Shown: positions 1 to 8,580 of the stretch, in pieces | Numbering within the stretch: the stretch's first letter is position 1 | How the letters are laid out: each line of letters opens with the position of its first letter | Position numbers and translations under genes: made by a program | Origin: Actinomycetota bacterium | GTDB lineage: Bacteria; Actinomycetota; Acidimicrobiia; Acidimicrobiales; Ilumatobacteraceae | Direction of reading: 5' to 3' | Length of the DNA: 32,524 nucleotides | NCBI GenBank assembly: GCA_009700145.1 | Contig: WLMQ01000005.1 | Span: 1-32,524, forward strand | Notes under the pieces: generated by a model | Databases searched by the model: none | The model's input: only the letters and a program-made list of their open reading frames with translations | Told to the model about the DNA's origin: nothing

Positions 1-165
1 GTTGCTGCCGATCCGGACGCCATCGTGTTGATCTCGTTCGACGAAGGTAGCCGCATCTTGCGTACCGCCGTTGAAAACGGAATCGGCCCGAAGGTCAAGA
101 TGTGGTACGGAACCGATGGCAACATGGGTAACGCACTCGGAGAAAACTTCGACGCTGGTAAGTGA
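1..165 (+). CDS. Branched-chain amino-acid-type ABC transporter substrate-binding protein, 3' fragment (5' end outside window)
   Basis: Frame 1 reads VAADPDAIVLISFDEGSRILRTAVENGIGPKVKMWYGTDGNMGNALGENFDAGK*, resembling the type I periplasmic binding fold; next to livFGMH-like genes and followed by a strong terminator. Confidence 0.7.
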   Translation, partial: VAADPDAIVLISFDEGSRILRTAVENGIGPKVKMWYGTDGNMGNALGENFDAGK

Positions 166-179
166 TCAACTAGATCAGT

Positions 180-205
180 AACTAGTTCGAGATCATGAAC
201 TAGTT
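180..205. other. Perfect 9-bp inverted repeat (AACTAGTTC-8 nt-GAACTAGTT)
   Basis: Read directly; lies between the SBP stop and the terminator hairpin. Confidence 0.7.
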
Positions 206-214
206 TGGAACTGG

Positions 215-244
215 AAAGGCCCCCGGGAAACCGGGGGCCTTTTT
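215..244 (+). terminator. Rho-independent terminator
   Basis: AAAGGCCCCCGG-GAAA-CCGGGGGCCTTT followed by T residues: 12-bp stem with GNRA-type tetraloop. Confidence 0.92.
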
Positions 245-260
245 GTTACTCAAGTTTTGT

Positions 261-330
261 TCAGCCACCAGTGGCTATTCAATACGGTCAGCCACCAGTG
301 GCTATTCAATACGGTCAGCCACCAGTGGCT
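261..330. repeat. Tandem 27-bp repeat (2 full + 1 partial copy) overlapping the livF 3' end
   Basis: tcagccaccagtggctattcaatacgg at 261-287 and 288-314, then tcagccaccagtggct at 315-330; each unit has the dyad AGCCAC-(2 nt)-GTGGCT. Confidence 0.95.
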
Positions 331-1055
331 TTTGCCAACGTGCCCAGGTACAACTCGATGACGTTGGGGTCAGACAACAACTCACGGCCAGTTCCGGTGT
401 ACGCGCTTCTACCCTGATCAAGCACGTATCCCCGATTCACGACCTGTAAGCAACGACGAGCATTTTGCTCAACCATCAAGATGGCGACGCCCGTTGCATT
501 GATCGTACGACACTGCACAAAAACTTCGTCTTGTAGAGCCGGTGATAATCCAGCTGATGGTTCGTCGAGTAGCAAGATCTTCGGCTCGAGCATGAGGGCG
601 CGACCCATAGCGACCATCTGTCGCTCGCCTCCCGATAGTGCACCAGCGCGCTGCGAAGCTCGATCGCCAAGCTTTGGGAACAGGCTGACGACGTATTCAA
701 ACCTTTCACCGAAAACTGAAGGCTTCAAGAAACATCCCATTTCGAGATTTTCTTTAACGGTCAAACTAGGGAAGACATTCTTGTTCTGTGGCACATAGCC
801 GACGCCTAACGGAACCAATTCGTGAGCCTTACGACCGGTGATGTCTTGGCCCATCAATGTCACAGTTCCTGAACGAACTTTGCATTGTCCCAACACTGCT
901 TTGAGCAAGGTTGACTTACCTGCACCGTTAGGGCCAATGATGCCCACGAATTCTCCGGCATTCACGACAACATCGCAGCCGTTCAGAATATTGACTTCAG
1001 GGATATAACCAGCAACGAGATCTGTGCTCCGAAGGATTGCTGTATCTTCCATCAC
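315..1055 (-). CDS. livF: Branched-chain amino acid ABC transporter ATP-binding protein, LivF-like
   Basis: Walker A GPNGAGKST, signature LSGGERQ, Walker B ILLLDEPSAGLSP; start overlaps livG stop. Confidence 0.93.
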   Translation of the reverse strand: MMEDTAILRSTDLVAGYIPEVNILNGCDVVVNAGEFVGIIGPNGAGKSTLLKAVLGQCKVRSGTVTLMGQDITGRKAHELVPLGVGYVPQNKNVFPSLTVKENLEMGCFLKPSVFGERFEYVVSLFPKLGDRASQRAGALSGGERQMVAMGRALMLEPKILLLDEPSAGLSPALQDEVFVQCRTINATGVAILMVEQNARRCLQVVNRGYVLDQGRSAYTGTGRELLSDPNVIELYLGTLAKATGG

Positions 1056-1924
1056 TCATCCTCCAACAACGATTGACCCTGACGAGTTCCGAGATATGCG
1101 TCGATCACCGCGGGGTTCTTCGAAATATCATCCGGCGTGCCCTCGGCGATAATGCGTCCTTCGGCCATCACGATGACCCAGTCCGACACATCATGAACCA
1201 TGTCCATGTCATGCTCAACAAACAGCACCGTCATACCCTGGTCGCGCAGACCGCGAATGTGTTCGTTCAAATTCTGTTTCAGCGCCGGATTCACGCCAGC
1301 CATTGGTTCATCAAGCATGACTAACGTCGGATTCGTCATGAGTGCACGAGCCATTTCGAGCAACTTGCGCTGACCACCAGATAAAGCTCCGGCGTATTCA
1401 TCGCGCATATGGCCAATTTTGAAGCGATTCAACAATTCTTCGGCGCGTTCGGTAATGGAAGCCTCTTGTGCTTTCCAAATTCGTCCAAACAAACCGTTCC
1501 ACCACTTTTCGCCCTTTTGATCGGTGGCGCCAAGGCGCATATTTTCTATGACTGAAAGTTTGGTCAAACTTTTGGTGAGCTGGAAGGTTCGAACCATTCC
1601 GAGCGAAGCCGTCTTATGAGGAGCAACGTGCTCCATTGACTTCCCATTAAAGGCCCACGATCCGGTATTGGCCTTATCGAAACCAGTGAGCAAGTTGAAC
1701 AAAGTTGTCTTACCAGCACCGTTTGGTCCGATGAGCGCGGTGATACTTCCCCGCTGAATCTCCACGTGCTCAACATCAACAGCGACGATTCCGCCGAATT
1801 CTCGACGGACGCCTGAGGCATTCAAAATGGCGTCTGGCTTGGCTGCTCCTGGCGCCCGTTCCACTCCAGATAGAGCGGCACGAGCTACGACAGTCGCCTC
1901 TGATAGTGAGTTCTCAGTGACCAT
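1052..1924 (-). CDS. livG: Branched-chain amino acid ABC transporter ATP-binding protein, LivG-like
   Basis: GPNGAGKTT, LSGGQRK, LVMLDEPMAGVNP. Start MVTENSLSEA chosen over the longer ORF start at 1951 to shorten overlap with livM. Confidence 0.92.
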   Translation of the reverse strand: MVTENSLSEATVVARAALSGVERAPGAAKPDAILNASGVRREFGGIVAVDVEHVEIQRGSITALIGPNGAGKTTLFNLLTGFDKANTGSWAFNGKSMEHVAPHKTASLGMVRTFQLTKSLTKLSVIENMRLGATDQKGEKWWNGLFGRIWKAQEASITERAEELLNRFKIGHMRDEYAGALSGGQRKLLEMARALMTNPTLVMLDEPMAGVNPALKQNLNEHIRGLRDQGMTVLFVEHDMDMVHDVSDWVIVMAEGRIIAEGTPDDISKNPAVIDAYLGTRQGQSLLEDE

Positions 1925-2924
1925 CGAAAGCCATCTCCTTGCGATTTCCAAAGACGCCTTGAGGTCGATAGACCATCAACAAAATGAGAGTCAGTCCGAT
2001 CAACATGTAATTGAGTTGACCAACTTGGGTCGACTTCATGATGGTGAAATTGCCGAGGTGAACTGGGTCTTTGGCGACTTGCCGCAAGAAGTTATCCATA
2101 AAGGTGAATATTCCCCAAAAGATCATCGGACCAACGATCGATCCTGAAACTTTGGCGACTCCACCAAGTACAAGCGCAGTCAAGATGTAGAACGTGACGT
2201 CGCGGCTGTAGTTGTCTGGTTGAACGCTTCCCCGGTCGAGCGCAAAAATCATGCCTGACATCGTGCCGATTGCCCCACCCAAAATCAGCGATTGCATCTT
2301 GTACGAGAAAACACTCTTACCAAGGCTGCGAACGGCATCTTCGTCTTCACGAATGGCTTTTAAAACTCTTCCCCATGGGCTCTTCATCAACAAGTACACG
2401 AAGTACGCAACGACGGCGACGACGACCCAACCAACAACGAGAGTCCATATCTCGCGTCCAGTGAAACGAAGCGGCCAAAACCCATATTGATTTGCTTGGA
2501 CAATTCCGATGTCATCGCCAATGTTGCGAAATGAATCAGAGAATCCATTGATGCCATCGCTGCCACCGAAATAGGTCTTGAACTTCACCGAACGCACCAC
2601 AAGGCGAATAATTTCTGCAGATGCAATAGTGACGATTGCTAAATAGTCAGCCCTCAATCGCAGGGTTGGGATACCCATTAAAAAACCCAACACAACTGAG
2701 AATGCGATACCGATCGGAATACCCCACCACATCGAGATGCCAAAGTAATGAGCGGTCATGCCTAGTCCGTAGGCGCCACAAGCCATAAAACCCGCTTGAC
2801 CGAAATTCAGTAGCCCTGTAAAACCGAATTGCACGTTGAGTCCAATGGCAGCGATCGCAAAGTACACGGCGTTAATGCCGATAAAGCCTTTGATGCTGTT
2901 TTCGATGATGAGAGACCAATCCAC
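1914..2924 (-). CDS. livM: Branched-chain amino acid ABC transporter permease, LivM-like
   Basis: Multi-TM protein with GLNVQFGFTGLLNFGQAGFMACGAYG motif; between livH- and livG-like genes. Confidence 0.92.
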   Translation of the reverse strand: MDWSLIIENSIKGFIGINAVYFAIAAIGLNVQFGFTGLLNFGQAGFMACGAYGLGMTAHYFGISMWWGIPIGIAFSVVLGFLMGIPTLRLRADYLAIVTIASAEIIRLVVRSVKFKTYFGGSDGINGFSDSFRNIGDDIGIVQANQYGFWPLRFTGREIWTLVVGWVVVAVVAYFVYLLMKSPWGRVLKAIREDEDAVRSLGKSVFSYKMQSLILGGAIGTMSGMIFALDRGSVQPDNYSRDVTFYILTALVLGGVAKVSGSIVGPMIFWGIFTFMDNFLRQVAKDPVHLGNFTIMKSTQVGQLNYMLIGLTLILLMVYRPQGVFGNRKEMAFDGH

Positions 2925-2926
2925 GG

Positions 2927-4351
2927 TTAACCCACTCTCTGCGCTCGTCCAAGGATCCCTTGCGGACGCAAGAGAAGAACCAAAATCAATACCAGCAATG
3001 CGGGTGTGGCTTTTAATTCGGTTGGTACAACCAAACTGGCAACTTCAACCATGATGCCGACGACAAAACCACCCATCAGCGCGCCAAAGGCTGAACCAAG
3101 TCCGCCGAGAGTGATTGAAGCGAACAACAAGAACAACAACCGTCCGCCCATGTCGAAACTGACTTGTTCGTCGAGTCCTCTGAAGATTCCACCAGCCGCC
3201 GCTAGGGCACCGCCAAGAATCCATACCAAACGGATGACTTTCTCGGAGTCAATACCCGTTGCAGATGCCAAATCTGGGTTGTCTGACACTGCTCGAGTCG
3301 CCTTACCCAATCGTGTGAACCGAAGAGCCATTGCCACACTGATCAAAATCAGCAGACTCAGGATCGACACAATGAGATCACGCGCCGTAATGCTAATTGG
3401 TCCAAATTCCATGGCGCGTTGCAAAGTGAATTCTGCATACGGACGGGTTCGTCCTTCAAATCGTGACAAGAAGAAGTTGCGCAAAAGGATTGATAGTCCG
3501 ACAGTGAGCACCATTTGAGTCACGAGACCAATTCCACGTTTACGCAAACGACCAAAAATCGCGTAGTTGAGCGCCCAACCAAATCCTCCACCAGCGATGA
3601 TGCCAATTGGGGCCGCCCACAAAATATGGAATGTGCCGTCAGGTCGAATTCCTGGAATAAAGCTCAAAAATCCCAAGAAACTCAAGCCAGAAATATTCAG
3701 GACGAATGCCGCAAGTCCGCCAAAGGTGACCATCTCACCATGGGCGAAGTTTGTCAATCCGGTGGTGCCAAAAATCAGTGACAAACCGACTGAACACATG
3801 GCCAGAATTAATCCAAGACGTACACCATCGACAAGGCGCTGGGCAATCTTTTCAAAAAGCGATTGTGAAACACTCTGCGAACCTCCGGTAAAGAAGTTCA
3901 CTACCTTTGTTTTCATGACGAACGAATCGCCGAGCAACGTTTGGCTGTTGGAGGCCGCAGCGTCAAGTTTCTGTCCAGCAGGCAAAGTTGACTCATCAAT
4001 GGTGACTGTGTAATCGGCTTTTGCAGGAAGATCAAAGATTGCGATACCTTCAGCATCTGTTTCTAAGCGCCCAATTTCGACCCCGTCGGCATCGGTAACA
4101 AAAACAGTGACCCCAGCGATGGGTTGATTATCAGTCTTTCCTGCTGCATCGCGTTGCTGTTGCTTAACCTGCACGCGAATCGCGTAACCATCACCTTCGG
4201 CACGAGCCGGAGAAAAGGCAAAACCCAGGACAGCAAAAATCGCCGACAAAAGAACCAGGAGACGAACGAATGGAGATTTTTTCGCCGATGATTTCACTTG
4301 AAATTCAACTCTCCCCAGAAACCCTGTACCAGAACCGTCTTGCACCGCCAT
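2927..4351 (-). CDS. livH: Branched-chain amino acid ABC transporter permease, LivH-like, with N-terminal extracytoplasmic beta-sandwich-like domain
   Basis: C-terminal part has LivH motifs (GLSLIFGTTGLTNFAHGEMVTFGG; RPQGILG). The N-terminal ~150 aa is a signal/TM segment plus QPIAGVTVFVTDADGVEIGRLETDAEGIAIFDLPAKADYTVTID, typical of prealbumin/Cna-B/carboxypeptidase-regulatory folds. Confidence 0.88.
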   Translation of the reverse strand: MAVQDGSGTGFLGRVEFQVKSSAKKSPFVRLLVLLSAIFAVLGFAFSPARAEGDGYAIRVQVKQQQRDAAGKTDNQPIAGVTVFVTDADGVEIGRLETDAEGIAIFDLPAKADYTVTIDESTLPAGQKLDAAASNSQTLLGDSFVMKTKVVNFFTGGSQSVSQSLFEKIAQRLVDGVRLGLILAMCSVGLSLIFGTTGLTNFAHGEMVTFGGLAAFVLNISGLSFLGFLSFIPGIRPDGTFHILWAAPIGIIAGGGFGWALNYAIFGRLRKRGIGLVTQMVLTVGLSILLRNFFLSRFEGRTRPYAEFTLQRAMEFGPISITARDLIVSILSLLILISVAMALRFTRLGKATRAVSDNPDLASATGIDSEKVIRLVWILGGALAAAGGIFRGLDEQVSFDMGGRLLFLLFASITLGGLGSAFGALMGGFVVGIMVEVASLVVPTELKATPALLVLILVLLLRPQGILGRAQRVG

Positions 4352-4361
4352 GAACTTGACC

Positions 4362-4368
4362 TAGCGTA
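4362..4368. promoter_or_regulatory. Candidate shared, overlapping -10 elements of a bidirectional promoter
   Basis: TAGCGTA: plus TAGCGT (TANNNT) 12 nt before the 4380 ATG, minus TACGCT (TANNNT) 11 nt before the 4351 ATG; total gap is 28 bp. Confidence 0.45.
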
Positions 4369-4379
4369 GTGCAGGTCCT

Positions 4380-5288
4380 ATGGCTGATGGAACTTGCGTA
4401 CCCACAAACAAATCCCCTCTTGGGCCGATTTTGTGCATCCTTGGTGCGGCTGCGCTTTTTGGCACAACTGGGACTGTTTTGGCGAATGGTCCAATTGGCG
4501 TCGACCCCGTTACGGCGGGCGTGATTCGGCTACTCATAGGCGGCGGCGGGCTTGCTGTTCTGAGTTATCGCCATTTTCGGCGGGTAGTCAGTCAATTGAG
4601 GTTGGCCGTACTTGGTGCGGCGGGAGTCGGTGCCTACCAGTTGTGCTTTTTCTATTCGACACGCCACGCTGGGGTCGCAGTTGCGACGGTCATCACGATT
4701 GGCAGTAGTCCAATATTTGCGCGGTTGATCGGAGCATTGCGCGGTCGTCCTGCGCCGCACCGTCTGTGGTACTTGGCTGCTCTCATCCTGTCAATCGGCT
4801 TAGCGTTTTTGTCTTCCGCTCAAAACTCTGGGTCAGACGTTGAAATTGTGGGTTTGTGTGCGGCATTGATCGCTGGTTTGTCCTACGCGATTTATACCGA
4901 ATGTGCGGCGGTTCTGATTGAGCAAAAACTCGATTCAACTGCTGTCATGGGCGTGCTCTTTTTGGGTGCCGGTGTGTTGACGAGTCCTTTTCTATTGTTC
5001 CGACCAGTTGCCTGGGTTGCCACGCAACGAGGCGTTGTGATGCTCGCTTATTTGGCAATCGTGACGTTGACCCTTGCTTATGTCGCTTTTGGCAAAGGCC
5101 TCACCAAATTGGTTCCAACCACTGTCGTGATGCTCACGCTTCTCGAACCAGTTGTCGCCACCCTCTTAGCCTTTTTCGTGTTGCACGAGACGGTGTCAGG
5201 ACAGGCGTGGGTTGGAATGCTCTTGGTGCTCGTTGGTCTGCCCATCATTGCGATATCAGTCCAGCGACCAACTACCGTCAAAGGATGA
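4380..5288 (+). CDS. EamA/DMT-family transporter
   Basis: ~10 hydrophobic helices with two EamA-type repeats (GAAALFGTTGTV...; LLEPVVATLLAFFVLHETVSGQAWVGMLLVLVGL). Confidence 0.88.
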   Translation: MADGTCVPTNKSPLGPILCILGAAALFGTTGTVLANGPIGVDPVTAGVIRLLIGGGGLAVLSYRHFRRVVSQLRLAVLGAAGVGAYQLCFFYSTRHAGVAVATVITIGSSPIFARLIGALRGRPAPHRLWYLAALILSIGLAFLSSAQNSGSDVEIVGLCAALIAGLSYAIYTECAAVLIEQKLDSTAVMGVLFLGAGVLTSPFLLFRPVAWVATQRGVVMLAYLAIVTLTLAYVAFGKGLTKLVPTTVVMLTLLEPVVATLLAFFVLHETVSGQAWVGMLLVLVGLPIIAISVQRPTTVKG

Positions 5289-6238
5289 CCAATCCGCTTG
5301 TCGCTCCCCAGCCAATAAAGAATCGCATCACCGAGCTGCTCGGCATTGACTACCCGATTGTTCAAGCTCCGATGGGCTGGATCGCTCGTTCTCAACTTGC
5401 TTCGGCTGTCAGTAATTCGGGGGCGCTCGGAATTATTGAAACATCATCTGGCGAACTGGACAATGTTCGTCTAGAGATTTTGCGCATGCGTGAATTGACC
5501 GATAAGCCATTCGGAGTCAACATCGCCCAACTGTTTGTGCGCGATCCTTCAATTGTTGATTTTGTGGTGGATCAGGGTGTCAAATTCGTGACCACATCGG
5601 CTGGAAATCCGCAGCAGTACACCGGTCAATTGAAGGCTGCTGGACTGACTGTGTTTCATGTCGTTCCAACCCTCGCCGCAGCGCTCAAAGCTGTCGACGC
5701 AGGAGTTGATGGTCTCGTTGTTGAAGGTGGAGAGGGCGGCGGATTTAAGAACCCGCAAGATGTCGCGACGATGGTCCTTTTACCCCTCATCGCATCAAAG
5801 GTTTCGTTACCAATCATCGCTGCAGGTGGTATCTGCGACGGTGTGTCGATGGCCGCTGCTTTTGCTCTTGGCGCAGAAGGCGTGCAAATGGGAACCCGAA
5901 TGGTTTCTGCTGCAGAATCACCTGTTCACAACAATTGGAAGAACTCAATTATTAACGGTGCAGAAACGGGAACTGTTTTCTTGAACCGACTGTCACGTCC
6001 AGGATTGCGGGCCTTGCGCACTGAAAGAACCACCGAACTAGAGAAGCAGGATCACGTTCCGTTGACCGAAATGTCTCGTGCCCTCGATCTTTACTTCGGC
6101 GGAGATATGGAAGCCGCGATTGCATTAACCGGTCAGGTAATGGGTCGTATCGAGGCGATCAAGCCTGTTCAAGAAATTATCTATGAAACGATCGCAGAAT
6201 TGCGGTCGGTGATTTCGGGATTGGCCTCGGCAATCTGA
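5285..6238 (+). CDS. Nitronate monooxygenase / 2-nitropropane dioxygenase-like FMN enzyme
   Basis: Start MTNPLVAPQPIKNRITELLGIDYPIVQAPMGW; VVEGGEGGG, PIIAAGGICDG, ALGAEGVQMGTR motifs; ATGA overlap with upstream EamA gene. Confidence 0.88.
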   Translation: MTNPLVAPQPIKNRITELLGIDYPIVQAPMGWIARSQLASAVSNSGALGIIETSSGELDNVRLEILRMRELTDKPFGVNIAQLFVRDPSIVDFVVDQGVKFVTTSAGNPQQYTGQLKAAGLTVFHVVPTLAAALKAVDAGVDGLVVEGGEGGGFKNPQDVATMVLLPLIASKVSLPIIAAGGICDGVSMAAAFALGAEGVQMGTRMVSAAESPVHNNWKNSIINGAETGTVFLNRLSRPGLRALRTERTTELEKQDHVPLTEMSRALDLYFGGDMEAAIALTGQVMGRIEAIKPVQEIIYETIAELRSVISGLASAI

Positions 6239-7119
6239 TTCGAAACCATCCATAGATTGACGAGTGACAAGAAAAACACTGTTGCTCCAAATACATGAAT
6301 ACCGACGAGCAATGCAGGGATGTCATTGAAATACTGCACATAACCAACAGTTGCTTGAAGAACAGCGATAACGAGGACCATCTCTAACGGACCAAACAGT
6401 TGCTGGACGCTCTGTTGCTTAATCTTCCAGGCCACAAACAACAAGAGTGCAATCGCAATCAAGACGGTGATGCCATGTATACGTGCAACTGAGGTTATTG
6501 CAAGATCAAATCGGCGGGCCTTCTCGTCTCCGGCGTGCGGGCCAGAGCCAGTCACGATCGTTCCAGTCAAAATAGCAACGCTTCCCATCACTACGGTGAA
6601 ACGAATGACCTTCTGAAGAGCAGAGATACGCGTCAGACGCCGAACTTTGTGGTCTTTCGTCGCTCGCTGATGCAAAACCAAAGCATTAGCGACGAGAATC
6701 ATGGAAAGTATGAAGTGGCCTTGATTAGCGACGGGATGCAGATCGGTTAACACAACGATCCCGCCAAGGACGATCTGGCCAATGACTCCAGCCACGAGAC
6801 CCCACGACAGCATGACTAAATCTTTGCGGTACGGAATTCTAAAACGAGCCGCCAAAACTGCGGCGATGACGATTGCCGTCACCAGCCCTGTGAACAATCG
6901 ATTGACCTGTTCAATTGCCCCGTGCGTTGTGGAAACGTCCACGAACTTCTCAGAGTTGCACCGTGGCCAATCGGAGCAACCTAATCCCGAACCCGAAAGT
7001 CGTACTGCCGCCCCGCTCACAACAATGACACACAACAAAATCAAGGCGAAACGACTGACCCAGGCGTACCTGGCCGGACTCAATTGTCGACCTCGACGGG
7101 CGTCTTGTGACGAACTCAT
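6181..7119 (-). CDS. ctaA: Heme A synthase (COX15/CtaA family)
   Basis: SGSGLGCSDWPRC, THGAIEQVNRL, NQGHFILSMI, RIHGITVLIA; start MSSSQDARRG at 7119 supported by TACTGT-6 nt-ATG (ORF track extends to 7155). Confidence 0.9.
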   Translation of the reverse strand: MSSSQDARRGRQLSPARYAWVSRFALILLCVIVVSGAAVRLSGSGLGCSDWPRCNSEKFVDVSTTHGAIEQVNRLFTGLVTAIVIAAVLAARFRIPYRKDLVMLSWGLVAGVIGQIVLGGIVVLTDLHPVANQGHFILSMILVANALVLHQRATKDHKVRRLTRISALQKVIRFTVVMGSVAILTGTIVTGSGPHAGDEKARRFDLAITSVARIHGITVLIAIALLLFVAWKIKQQSVQQLFGPLEMVLVIAVLQATVGYVQYFNDIPALLVGIHVFGATVFFLSLVNLWMVSNQIAEANPEITDRNSAIVS

Positions 7120-7125
7120 AATCCC

Positions 7126-7131
7126 ACAGTA
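7126..7131 (-). promoter_or_regulatory. Candidate -10 element (TACTGT), leaderless-type, for ctaA
   Basis: TACTGT-GGGATT-ATG on the minus strand. Confidence 0.5.
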
Positions 7132-7165
7132 GGCGTATGGGTTCGCCGGTGCCACCTGTTGGGAC

Positions 7166-7171
7166 TACGGT
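7166..7171 (+). promoter_or_regulatory. Candidate -10 element (TACGGT), leaderless-type
   Basis: TACGGT-CACATC-ATG immediately upstream of the 7178 CDS. Confidence 0.5.
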
Positions 7172-7177
7172 CACATC

Positions 7178-8290
7178 ATGCTTTCATCATTTGACGACTA
7201 CCCCATTCATTCGGGAAGTGCTCCAGTCAATGAAACTGGAACAAGTGATCCCAATCATTACGACCGCTACTTTTTTAATGGATATCGCGCCGATGCGTCT
7301 TTGTACTTCGCCGTCGCCATGGGTTTATATCCGAATCGCCATGTTGCGGACGCTTCCTTCTCAGTCATTGTCGAAGGTAAAGAACAAATCTCAATACATA
7401 CTTCATGTCGTGCCCACCCAGATCGGGCCAAAGCAAACCATGTTGGACCTATCCAGGTCAATGTTCTTGAACCGATGAAACGACATCAGATCATCGTTGA
7501 TAGCGCCGAGCATGGAGTAAAGGCTGAATTGATTTTCGTTGCTCGAAGCGGCCCAGTTCAAGAACCCCATTTTTTGGTCAAGGCTGGACAACGCACGCTG
7601 TTCGACTACACCCGACTCACGCAATTCGGACATTGGAGCGGATGGGTTCAAGTTGATGGTGTGCGTCACGAAGTGGATGCCACTTCTACATACGGATCAC
7701 GTGATCGTTCGTGGGGAGTTCGACCGGTTGGCCCAGCCGCAGAATTAGGCGCTCCGGTCGGTGAACGACAGTTCTATTGGTTGTGGGCTCCGATCAACTT
7801 TGAGAATTTCGCGACACACTTTGACGTCAACGAATACGCGTCGGGCAAACGCTGGCATGAGACTGGCTTCATCATCCCTGATGGAGATCAAGCTGCTCAT
7901 GAAATGGCGCAGGTTGAATATGCGACCAAGTGGCGCTCCGGCACTCGGTGGGCGCAAGAATTTTCCATTGACCTCATTGACGAGGCTGCAGGTACTCACT
8001 CAATCGTCTTAGAACCTCTATATGAGTTCCATATGCTTGGAATTGGTTACGGAAATCCCGAGTGGGGTCACGGACACTGGAAGGGCGAACTCGCAGTTGG
8101 CTCCGAACGTTGGAATCTGCCGGTAGACAAACCGTGCGATCCGCAAAACATTCACATTCAGGCCTTATGTCGGGCGACGATGACCGCTGCTGATGGCGTG
8201 ACACACCAAGGAATCGGAATACTTGAGCAATTAGTCCTCGGTCCTCATGAACCAACAGGACTCACCGGAATTATTGATCCGGCGCAGTAA
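7178..8290 (+). CDS. Uncharacterised protein, possibly CrtC/AttH (tocopherol-cyclase/lipocalin-like) fold
   Basis: Full-length 370-aa ORF; RYFFNGYRADASLYFAVAMGLYPNRHVADASFSV and GSRDRSWGVRPVG resemble the SRDRSWG-type motifs of hydroxyneurosporene-synthase/AttH-like proteins. Confidence 0.65.
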   Translation: MLSSFDDYPIHSGSAPVNETGTSDPNHYDRYFFNGYRADASLYFAVAMGLYPNRHVADASFSVIVEGKEQISIHTSCRAHPDRAKANHVGPIQVNVLEPMKRHQIIVDSAEHGVKAELIFVARSGPVQEPHFLVKAGQRTLFDYTRLTQFGHWSGWVQVDGVRHEVDATSTYGSRDRSWGVRPVGPAAELGAPVGERQFYWLWAPINFENFATHFDVNEYASGKRWHETGFIIPDGDQAAHEMAQVEYATKWRSGTRWAQEFSIDLIDEAAGTHSIVLEPLYEFHMLGIGYGNPEWGHGHWKGELAVGSERWNLPVDKPCDPQNIHIQALCRATMTAADGVTHQGIGILEQLVLGPHEPTGLTGIIDPAQ

Positions 8291-8580
8291 CTTTGAAATT
8301 CAAAGACTCAGTAAATTCAAGTGTTGGTCTTTGCTCATTTCATAGTGGATCCCTAACTTACAAAATTATTAACCTTAAATTCTTGTTGGCTCACTTGTGA
8401 CGTTCATAAATCGAAATATTCTCTTGAGGATTCTACGAATATTCAAGATTAAGAATAATTGATGTTTGAAGATGGTCTACAAAAGCGAAATGTAATTTGC
8501 TATCGCGGCTGGCGATTAATCAATGACACTTAACAATTTCGGTTTTATTATCAGACTCAAATATTTTGTCAATGATGTCA

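Noticed and set aside
261-330. 27-bp repeats as a CRISPR array
   Set aside because: Units are directly contiguous with no spacers and no cas genes are present.
205-449. ORFs 205-417 and 243-449 (+) as coding
   Set aside because: They run through the terminator, the tandem repeat and antisense to livF; repetitive translation (QYGQPPVAI) is a by-product of the 27-bp repeat.
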